In this document: positions 33,541 to 39,666 of the stretch, in pieces
Position numbering within the stretch: position 1 is the first letter of the stretch
Layout of the letters: the number at the start of each line of letters is the position of its first letter
Assembly (NCBI GenBank): GCA_003141455.1
Contig: PLMA01000018.1
Location: 1-39,666, forward strand
From: Chloroflexota bacterium
Lineage (GTDB): Bacteria; Chloroflexota; Limnocylindria; Limnocylindrales; CSP1-4
Direction: 5' to 3'
DNA: 39,666 nucleotides
The notes under the pieces: model-generated
What the model saw: the letters and a program-made list of their open reading frames with translations, nothing else
Databases searched by the model: none
What the model was told of the DNA's origin: nothing
Program-made: the position numbers and the translations under genes

Positions 33541-33770
33541 CGGTCAGGTCTCCTGGCTCGCGGATCCCGAGCTATTGGCCTCGCCAATGGCTCATCGCTG
33601 CTGGCCGCCTTCCCGGGCTTGCGCCCAGTGGCATGTGGCCAGCCGCTCCTCGCTTACAGTTGCGCGACAGCGCCGGTTTCGCACCGGCTTCCCTGAATCG
33701 AGCGGCCTATTCGATTACCTGGGGAGGGTACTCCCCGCTGGCGTCGGTCGCCAGTCCGACGACGCGAAAC
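33541..33770 (-). ncRNA. cobalamin (B12) riboswitch
   Basis: Conserved elements occur in order on the minus strand: GGGAAGCCGGTGCGAAACCG (about 33692-33673), CTGTCGCGCAACTGT (about 33671-33657), GCCACTG with GGGAAGG (33633-33610 region), and the B12 box GAGCCAGGAGACCTGAC (33559-33543). This is the signature of the adenosylcobalamin riboswitch. The 5' boundary is approximate. It lies about 115 nt after the hemY stop and 94 nt before the toroid protein start, on the same strand. The element usually turns the downstream gene off when cobalamin is abundant. Confidence 0.95.
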
Positions 33771-33885
33771 CTGTCGGCCACCTTCTGGCCGACCTGCCGA
33801 GCCCGTCCTGTAGTCGCCGCAGCAGACCAAGGCTCTTTGCCTGTCGCTGTGCTCGGTCCCAGCCACGATAAAGCCCAGGCAAGCG

Positions 33886-35277
33886 TCAACGAACGCCAAC
33901 CCCCTGTAGAGCCTCGCTGACCCGCGCTGCGGCTGCCCGTCCCTGAGCGATGCAGTCGGGTACGCCGACGCCGCGGAAGGCTGCCCCGGCGATGGCGAGA
34001 TTCGGTAGCCCGGCGAGCGCCTCATTCGCGCCGGCAACTCTCTCGAGGTGACCGACGGTGTACTTGGGCATCTGGTCAATCGAGCGAGCGACTCGGGCCA
34101 GAATCGGAGCGCCGTGAACTCCGGCCATCTGGGCGAGATCATGCTCCACCAGCGCGACGATCTCCGCGTCGGAGCCGGCCAGCGCGCCCGGCGAATGTGA
34201 CCCGACGAAGACGCGCAGGAGGACGCTTCCGTCTGGCGCCCGGCCCGCCCACTTCAGCGAGCTGATCGTGCAGCCATCGATTACGAGCGGTTCCCCTGCC
34301 GCAACTAGAAATCCATGACCGACCGGCGGTGTCGTGAACTGGTCGAGCCGATAGGCGAGCGAGACGACGGCCGTGGAGCCGTGGGCGATCGCCCGCACGC
34401 ATGAGGCCGCTGCCGGCGCAATTGTTTCGAGCAGGCCAGCAGTCGCGGGCCCAGGAGACGCGAGAACCACCGCCTCCGGCCGAAGGAGGTCGCCGTTGGC
34501 GAGGCGGACGTCGAAGCCACCGCCGTGCCTCTCGAGAGACACGACCTTCGACTTCATACGAACCTCGACTCCCCCGGATCGGGTGATCGCCCCGACAAGG
34601 GCTCCCGTGAGCTGGCCCATGCCGCCGGCCAAGCTGACGAACGGCGATCCGCTTCCCCGGACCCTCACCGCACGCCCGGAGGCAAGGCTCGCCAGGAGAA
34701 GGCTACGGTGGAGTCTCTCCGCCTCGCGTAATTGGGGAACCACGGCATCGAGGCTTAGTTCGTCGATCGGGGTTCCGTAGACGCCGCCGAGGAGCGGGCC
34801 GGCCAGGCGGTCGACCAGAGCGCCGCCAAGCCGCCGGCGCAGAAACGCACCTACCGAGACATCGCCTCCGCGACCGTCTCGTGGCTGGATCAGGTCGAGG
34901 CTTATCCGCAGCTTCTCGAGCGGCGAGAACATGTCGGTAGAGATGAACGGACCGAGCCGCGTCGGCAGGACGAGGCCCATCCCTTCGGGCATCTGGACAA
35001 ATCGGCCGCGTGCCCTGATCCAGACCGTCCGTGGGTTGGTCGGCGCGATGATCGCGTCTCCGAGGCCCAATTCGCGGGCCAGCTCGAGCGCCGCCGGCCG
35101 ATAGCTGATAAACGAATCTGGGCCCGATTCGACGAGAAACCCGTCGACGCTCTCGGTCCGGATCTTGCCCCCGAGCCGATCCGATACCTCGACAAGGGTC
35201 GTCGGGATGCCGGACCGAGCCAGCGTGTAAGCCGTGGTGAGACCGGTTATCCCGCCGCCGACGACCAGGACCGTCAT
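33886..35277 (-). CDS. hemY: protoporphyrinogen/coproporphyrinogen oxidase (HemY type)
   Basis: A 463-residue FAD-dependent oxidase that takes protoporphyrinogen IX (or coproporphyrinogen III) to the porphyrin with O2. The FAD-binding GGGITGLTTAYTLARSG is at about 7-23, followed by EVSDRLGGKIRTESVDGFLV and ESGPDSF. The C-terminal FAD segment reads NLAIAGAAFRGVGVPDCIAQ, and length fits HemY. Start ATG 35277 is preferred over an extension to 35328, which overlaps the radical SAM gene; the intergenic distance becomes 16 nt. It is the last gene of the heme operon. Whether it works on copro- or protoporphyrinogen depends on the missing step discussed for the radical SAM gene. Confidence 0.92.
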   Translation of the reverse strand: MTVLVVGGGITGLTTAYTLARSGIPTTLVEVSDRLGGKIRTESVDGFLVESGPDSFISYRPAALELARELGLGDAIIAPTNPRTVWIRARGRFVQMPEGMGLVLPTRLGPFISTDMFSPLEKLRISLDLIQPRDGRGGDVSVGAFLRRRLGGALVDRLAGPLLGGVYGTPIDELSLDAVVPQLREAERLHRSLLLASLASGRAVRVRGSGSPFVSLAGGMGQLTGALVGAITRSGGVEVRMKSKVVSLERHGGGFDVRLANGDLLRPEAVVLASPGPATAGLLETIAPAAASCVRAIAHGSTAVVSLAYRLDQFTTPPVGHGFLVAAGEPLVIDGCTISSLKWAGRAPDGSVLLRVFVGSHSPGALAGSDAEIVALVEHDLAQMAGVHGAPILARVARSIDQMPKYTVGHLERVAGANEALAGLPNLAIAGAAFRGVGVPDCIAQGRAAAARVSEALQGVGVR

Positions 35278-35293
35278 CGGCGGGGTGCCCGAC

Positions 35294-36466
35294 TCACTGG
35301 TCCAGGGTCCCGGCGAGCGGCGGGACAAACGGGCAGAGTGGATCCGACTCGAGGAAGTCGGCCGTCCAGGCGTACGCGCGGGCCCTGGAACCGCCGCAGA
35401 GCTGAACGTACTCGCAGCGGCCGCATCGGCCCTTGTAAGTGGTCACGTCGCGGAGGCCGGTGAAGACCGGATGTGTCCGGTATAGCTCGACGATGTCGTC
35501 CGTCCGAGCGTTCCCGGTCCGCACGGGAAGGAACCCGGACGGATGCACCGAGCCGTCATACGCGATGAACATGATCCCGTTGCCGTCGCGCACTCCGAAG
35601 CCGCGGCCGACCGACGTCGTCGCGATCGCCGCCGGATCCATCCCCTCCTCGATCATCCGCCGGATCGCGACGCGGCGATAGTGAGTCGCCTCGGTCGTCT
35701 TGATCTGGAACGCCGACGTCTTGGATAGGCCGTAGAGCCAGTGGTTTAGCCGCTCGGAATCCGCCGGCTCGATCTCGCGCAGTCCGCTGCCTCGACCCAT
35801 CGAGATGAGGAAGAAGAGACTCCAACGCATGATCCCGAGAGTCTTCATCAGCTCGTACGCGGCCGGCAGGTCCGGCAGAGTCTCGTCGGTCACGAGGGTA
35901 TTGATCTGCAGCGGCAAGTCGAGCCGGTGGGCCCACTCAACGGCCCGCATGGTCATGTCGAACGTGCCCGGAACGCCGCGGAACTCGTCGTGTCGGGCGG
36001 CGTCGGAGCCGTCGATGCTGAGCGACATCGTCTGGATGCCGGCGGCCTTCAACGCCACGAGGCGTTCGATCGTCATGTCGGGCGTCACCGCGGGGGCAAG
36101 CGAGGCGCCGATCCCGCGCTCGGTTGCGGCAGCGACAAGAGTCTCGAGGTCCGGGCGACGAAGGGGGTCGCCCCCGGTGAAGACGAGGTGGGGATACGGA
36201 CGCCCGAAGCCGGTCACGCGATCCAGGAGGGCCAGGCCCTCCTCGGTGGACAGCTCGGCGGGATCCCGGTCCGGCATCGCCGTGGCGCGGCAATGCTTGC
36301 ACGCAAGGCCGCAGGAGAGTGTCGTCTCCCAGTAGACGAGCATCGGCGCCCGCTCGTAGACATAGCCCTCGGGCCGGACGGCGCCCACGGCAGTCGGATG
36401 CCCGCCCGGGTGCCCGCCGGTATGTCCGGCCGGGTGGCTCGGGCGCTCGGTGATCAGCTGGCTCAT
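35294..36466 (-). CDS. radical SAM/SPASM protein in heme operon (TIGR04053-like)
   Basis: A 390-residue radical SAM enzyme. The cluster-binding CxxxCxxC is CGLACKHC (about 52-59), the glycine-rich SAM motif TGGDPL is about 97-102, and a SPASM domain follows with CGRCEYVQLCGGSRARAYA and a final Cys in DPLCPF. The N-terminus has a His/Gly/Pro-rich stretch (SHPAGHTGGHPGGHP). It belongs to the group of SPASM proteins found beside heme genes in Actinobacteria and Chloroflexi (family name recalled, not searched) and related to AhbC/AhbD heme decarboxylases. ATG 36466 is chosen for GAGG 6 nt upstream. It lies 28 nt after hemH and 16 nt before hemY. A role in converting or decarboxylating a porphyrin intermediate is an inference from position. 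Confidence 0.85.
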   Translation of the reverse strand: MSQLITERPSHPAGHTGGHPGGHPTAVGAVRPEGYVYERAPMLVYWETTLSCGLACKHCRATAMPDRDPAELSTEEGLALLDRVTGFGRPYPHLVFTGGDPLRRPDLETLVAAATERGIGASLAPAVTPDMTIERLVALKAAGIQTMSLSIDGSDAARHDEFRGVPGTFDMTMRAVEWAHRLDLPLQINTLVTDETLPDLPAAYELMKTLGIMRWSLFFLISMGRGSGLREIEPADSERLNHWLYGLSKTSAFQIKTTEATHYRRVAIRRMIEEGMDPAAIATTSVGRGFGVRDGNGIMFIAYDGSVHPSGFLPVRTGNARTDDIVELYRTHPVFTGLRDVTTYKGRCGRCEYVQLCGGSRARAYAWTADFLESDPLCPFVPPLAGTLDQ

Positions 36467-36494
36467 GGTCGGCCTCGATGCAGGTGGCATTCGG

Positions 36495-37433
36495 TCACGA
36501 CGCTCTCGCCGGTTCGCGCTGCGCTCTGGGCAGGGCCGCCAATGCCGCGTCGGCCAGCCCGGCGATGAAGATCGGGTCGTCGTTCATGGAGCGCGCCCGC
36601 TCGAGTCGGACCCCCAGTTCCCTGGCGACGGCCTGGGCCTCGATGTCGATGTCGTAGAGGACCTCCAGGTGGTCGGCCACGAACCCGACCGGTCGGACGA
36701 CGAGATCGGTGACGCCAGTGCCGGCGAGCCGCCGGATCTCGTCGAGGATGTCGGGCCCGAGCCAGGCCTCGCCGGTCCGCCCGGCACTCTGGAAGGCGAA
36801 CTCGTACTCGGTGAGGCCGAGTTGCGCCGCGACCAGGGCCGCCGTCTCGGCCAGCTGGTCCGCGTATGGATCGCCCTCGGCGATGACCCGCGCCGGCAGG
36901 CTGTGGGCGGTGAACATCACCCGGACGCGCGCCGGGTCATGGAAGCGGGCCAGCGCCTCTTTAGTGGTCGCCACGAGCGCCTCGATGAAGCGCGGCTGGT
37001 CGTGCCACGAATCGACGACGACAACGGCCGGCGCCGCCTCGCCGAGACCGTCCAGGGCGGCTTCGACGGCGCGCCCGTAACCGGCCGCGTTCGACGACTT
37101 CTGGGGCGCCAACGCGATGGCAGCGAAGCGGGTGACGCCGTCGGCTGCCATCCCCTCGACGATCCGGCCGATCTTCGGCTCGATGTGGCGCAACCCCGCA
37201 TAGACGCGCACATCCTGGCCGCGGGCGGTCAGTTCGGCCTCCAGCGCGGCCCGCTGGGCCTCGACGACCCGTGAGAGCGGCGAGCCGCCACCGATCGCTC
37301 GATACCGGCCGACGAGCTCTTCGAGCAGCTCGGGCGTCGGCGGGTTGCCACGCCGAATGTCCGTGTAGTAGGCCTCGACCTGGTCGAGGCTATCGGGACT
37401 GCCATATGCCATCAGCAGGACGGCGTCTGTCAT
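36495..37433 (-). CDS. hemH: ferrochelatase
   Basis: A 312-residue ferrochelatase, inserting Fe2+ into a porphyrin. Typical segments are VLLMAYGSPDSLDQVEAYY at the N-terminus, AHSLPARV with the catalytic His, FQSAGRTGEAWLGPDI (the QS-x3-G-x2-W-L-x-P signature) and LVVRPVGFVADHLEVLYDID with the conserved Glu region. Start ATG 37433 overlaps the hemE stop by 4 nt (ATGA), and the longer open frame upstream overlaps hemE and is not real. The length suits the bacterial, Gram-positive-like enzymes that may accept coproporphyrin III, but sequence reading cannot decide copro- versus protoporphyrin use. Confidence 0.95.
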   Translation of the reverse strand: MTDAVLLMAYGSPDSLDQVEAYYTDIRRGNPPTPELLEELVGRYRAIGGGSPLSRVVEAQRAALEAELTARGQDVRVYAGLRHIEPKIGRIVEGMAADGVTRFAAIALAPQKSSNAAGYGRAVEAALDGLGEAAPAVVVVDSWHDQPRFIEALVATTKEALARFHDPARVRVMFTAHSLPARVIAEGDPYADQLAETAALVAAQLGLTEYEFAFQSAGRTGEAWLGPDILDEIRRLAGTGVTDLVVRPVGFVADHLEVLYDIDIEAQAVARELGVRLERARSMNDDPIFIAGLADAALAALPRAQREPARAS

Positions 37434-38506
37434 GTGTCGCTCCGTGTGGATGCCGAAGTCAGGAGGGACGAGTCGGTGACGGCGGTTGGCCGCCTGCCCG
37501 CTTCGTGGACGAGATCGACCAGACGCCGCAGGTCGTCCGGATCGGTCCCGGGCAAGACGCCGTGGCCGAGGTTGAAGACGTGACCCGGCCGACCGGCCGC
37601 CTGGTCGAGGACCCAGCGCGCCTGTTCTGCGGCGGCTTCGAACGGGCCGAGCAGAAGCGACGGGTCGAGGTTGCCCTGCACGGCTCGGTCCGGGACGATC
37701 GCCCAGCCGTCGGCAAGCCCGATCCGCCAGTCCAGCCCGATGACGTCGCCACCGGCTTCGGCCATCACCCGCAGAAGCCCGGCGGAACCCGTACCGAAGT
37801 GGATCGCCGGGACTTCGAGATCGGCGAGCCCGGCGAACAGCCGGCGCATGTGCGGCGCGACCGATTGGCGGTAGTCGAACGGGCTGAGGCTGCCGACCCA
37901 CGAGTCGAAGAGCTGAACCGCCTGGGCACCGGCTGCGACCTGGGCCCGCAGGTATGCGATCGTCATGTCGACCATTGCGGCCATGAGCGCGTCGAAAGTC
38001 GCCGGGTCGGCGTGGAGGAGCGCCTTGAGGCCGGGCGCTTCGCGTGACGAGCGACCCTCGACCAGGTACGAGGCGAGGGTGAACGGTGCGCCGGCGAAAC
38101 CGATCAGCGGAACCTGGGCCTCCCGCCGCACTAGCCGGATCGTCTCCAGCAGCGGGCCGACGGCGGCTTCGGCATCGAAGGCTCGGAGGCTCGCCAGGTC
38201 CTGGGCCGTGCGGATCGGCCTCTCGATGACCGGGCCGACACCATCGACGATCTCGAGATCAACGCCGATTCCCGGCAGCGGCGTCGTGATGTCGGCGAAC
38301 AAGATGGCCGCGTCGACGCCCAGCCGTCTGACGGGCTGCAAGGTGACCTCCGCGCAGAGTGCCGGATCGTTCGTGATCTGGGCAAGAGTCGCCCGCTCGC
38401 GGATGGCCCTGTACTCGGGCAGCGAGCGGCCGGCCTGGCGCATGAACCAGACCGGCGTCGTGTCGACCGACTCACGCCGGCAGGCCCGGAGGAACCGATC
38501 CTTCAT
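37430..38506 (-). CDS. hemE: uroporphyrinogen decarboxylase
   Basis: A 358-residue cytoplasmic enzyme converting uroporphyrinogen III to coproporphyrinogen III by four decarboxylations. The N-terminal signature WFMRQAGRSLPEYR is at about 20-33, followed by ILFADITTPL, FAGAPFTLASYLVEG and the C-terminal FNLGHGVLPGTDPDDL. The start overlaps the hemL stop by 4 nt (ATGA at 38503-38506), and the stop overlaps the hemH start by 4 nt. Length is normal. It is the first enzyme committed to heme as opposed to the cobalamin/siroheme branch, which is of interest because a B12-controlled gene lies immediately beyond the operon. Confidence 0.97.
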   Translation of the reverse strand: MKDRFLRACRRESVDTTPVWFMRQAGRSLPEYRAIRERATLAQITNDPALCAEVTLQPVRRLGVDAAILFADITTPLPGIGVDLEIVDGVGPVIERPIRTAQDLASLRAFDAEAAVGPLLETIRLVRREAQVPLIGFAGAPFTLASYLVEGRSSREAPGLKALLHADPATFDALMAAMVDMTIAYLRAQVAAGAQAVQLFDSWVGSLSPFDYRQSVAPHMRRLFAGLADLEVPAIHFGTGSAGLLRVMAEAGGDVIGLDWRIGLADGWAIVPDRAVQGNLDPSLLLGPFEAAAEQARWVLDQAAGRPGHVFNLGHGVLPGTDPDDLRRLVDLVHEAGRRPTAVTDSSLLTSASTRSDT

Positions 38507-39666
38507 GCCGTGAACGCCCGGCGGGCGGCCTCGACGGTCGCGTCGATCTCGGCCGGCCCGTGGGCCATCGAGACGAACCAGGCCTCGAACTGAGAGGGTG
38601 GCAGGAGGATCCCGAGGTCGAGCATCGCACCGAAGAACCGCGCGTAGGCGTCGCGGTCCGAGCGGAGCGCCTCGACCGAGTTGGCTGGCGGCGTCGCGAG
38701 AAAGAAGACCGTGAGTAATGACCCGACGCGGCTGACCGAGACCTCTCGACCTGCCCGCGCCGCAGCGGTTCGCAGCCCGTCGGCGAGTGCCTCGGACGTG
38801 GCCTCGAGCGCGAGGTATCGCTCCGGATCGAGAGCGGCGAGGGTTGCGACGCCGGCGGCCATGGAGAGCGGGTGCCCCGACAGCGTGCCCGCCTGGTAGA
38901 CCGGGCCGGCCGGGGCGACCAGATTCATCAGATCTGCCCGGCCGCCGTAAGCCCCGATCGGCATCCCGCCACCGATTATCTTGCCGAGTGTCGTCAGGTC
39001 CGGCCGGACGCCGAACCGCGCCTGCGCGCCGCCCGGTCCCAGCCGGAACCCGGTGATCACCTCGTCGAATATGAGCAGCGCGCCGCCGGCGCGGGTTGTC
39101 TTCCGCAGATGCTCGAGGAAGCCGGGCGCGGGCGCGACGACGCCGATGTTCGCCGCTACGGGCTCGACGATGACGGCTGCGATCCGACCCGGATGCTCAG
39201 CGAACGCGAGGGTCACGGAGATGGGGTCGTTATATGGCAGGACGAGGGTCAGCGCCGCCACCGCCTCCGGGATCCCGGCACTCCCCGGGATGGCATGGGT
39301 GACCACGCCCGAACCGGCCTCGACCAGCAGCCCGTCGGCGTGGCCGTGATAGCCGCCGGCGAACTTCACGACGAGATCCCGACCGGTCGCGGCCCGAGCC
39401 AGTCGCAGGGCACTCATCACCGCCTCTGTGCCCGAGGACGTGAACCGCAGCCGCTCGACCGATGGCATAGCGCGCCGGATGGCCTCGCCGAGTTCGATCT
39501 CCAGCGGGTGCGTCGCCCCGAGGGCAAACCCGTTCTTCGCGGCCGCCGCCACCGCCGCGACCACTGCCGGGTCAGCGTGGCCCAGGATCGCCGGACCCCA
39601 GGCGCCGATGTAATCGACGTAGCGCCTGCCGTTCGTATCCCAGACGTACGGCCCCTCGCCGCGTTC
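38503..39666 (-). CDS. hemL: glutamate-1-semialdehyde 2,1-aminomutase, N-terminus beyond window
   Basis: A PLP-dependent aminomutase making 5-aminolevulinate from glutamate-1-semialdehyde in the C5 pathway. The frame continues to the right edge with RGEGPYVWDTNGRRYVDYIG near the N-terminus; only the first several tens of residues are missing. Family segments present: SSGTEAVMSALRLARAATGR, KFAGGYHGHAD, IFDEVITGFRLG with the PLP-ring Asp, and LGKIIGGGMPIGAYGG with the catalytic Lys. It ends in AARRAFTA, and the stop overlaps hemE by 4 nt. Presence of the C5 pathway enzyme is expected for most bacteria outside Alphaproteobacteria. Confidence 0.95.
   Translation of the reverse strand, partial: ERGEGPYVWDTNGRRYVDYIGAWGPAILGHADPAVVAAVAAAAKNGFALGATHPLEIELGEAIRRAMPSVERLRFTSSGTEAVMSALRLARAATGRDLVVKFAGGYHGHADGLLVEAGSGVVTHAIPGSAGIPEAVAALTLVLPYNDPISVTLAFAEHPGRIAAVIVEPVAANIGVVAPAPGFLEHLRKTTRAGGALLIFDEVITGFRLGPGGAQARFGVRPDLTTLGKIIGGGMPIGAYGGRADLMNLVAPAGPVYQAGTLSGHPLSMAAGVATLAALDPERYLALEATSEALADGLRTAAARAGREVSVSRVGSLLTVFFLATPPANSVEALRSDRDAYARFFGAMLDLGILLPPSQFEAWFVSMAHGPAEIDATVEAARRAFTA

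Overview
High-GC bacterial chromosome fragment. The strong third-position GC bias, the packed heme operon carrying a radical SAM/SPASM gene, a cobalamin riboswitch in front of an anchored repeat protein, DrrAB-type transport genes under PadR, and remnants of IS630, IS256 and IS481 elements together suggest a soil or sediment Chloroflexota or Actinomycetota-like organism. This placement is an inference; no rRNA or other phylogenetic marker is present.

Layout. (1) 1-677: the 5' part of an IS630-type transposase runs off the left edge. (2) About 0.85-17.2 kb, nearly all on the minus strand: a catabolic cluster. In transcription order it holds a zinc alcohol dehydrogenase, glycerate kinase, sugar-isomerase-like TIM barrel, GAF-PucR regulator, CocE/NonD hydrolase, D-2-hydroxyacid dehydrogenase, an M24 creatinase/prolidase-like protein, a short PEP-synthase-like phosphotransferase, an ATZ/TRZ amidohydrolase, an isopropylmalate/homocitrate-synthase-like enzyme, a beta-hydroxyacid dehydrogenase and an SDR. 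A second M24 gene is divergent on the plus strand (17521-18738). The set suggests hydrolysis of an amide- or peptide-like compound followed by oxidation of hydroxyacids towards glycerate; the substrate cannot be read from sequence. (3) About 18.8-28.7 kb: a region with much gene decay. It contains a double-frameshifted tandem Usp gene, a 22-codon SDR tail, an IS256 3' fragment abutting an IS481 copy with a nonsense codon, a GNAT-type protein that has lost most of its N-terminal half, and a chemoreceptor signalling-domain fragment. Intact metabolic genes (aldo/keto reductase, SDR, 2-hydroxyacid dehydrogenase, EamA exporter) lie between them. (4) 28.2-29.0 kb: a small excisionase-like HTH gene overlapping an unrecognised 158-residue gene, with a good promoter. 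(5) 29.3-31.6 kb: a translationally coupled PadR - DUF1048 - DrrA - DrrB operon with a palindrome over its promoter, bracketed by a pair of about 63-bp direct repeats. (6) 32.2-33.8 kb: a cobalamin riboswitch, a hairpin that would hide the ribosome-binding site, and a secreted, membrane-anchored alpha/alpha-toroid (prenyltransferase-repeat) protein. (7) 33.9-39.7 kb: heme operon hemL-hemE-hemH-radical SAM/SPASM-hemY, with 4-nt overlaps between the first three genes.

The most interesting items are the B12-controlled toroid surface protein with a visible translational switch, the catabolic cluster with its short dikinase-like enzyme and an M24 protein that lost a metal ligand, and the radical SAM gene sitting where a coproporphyrinogen oxidation gene might be expected. 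No rRNA, tRNA or CRISPR was found.
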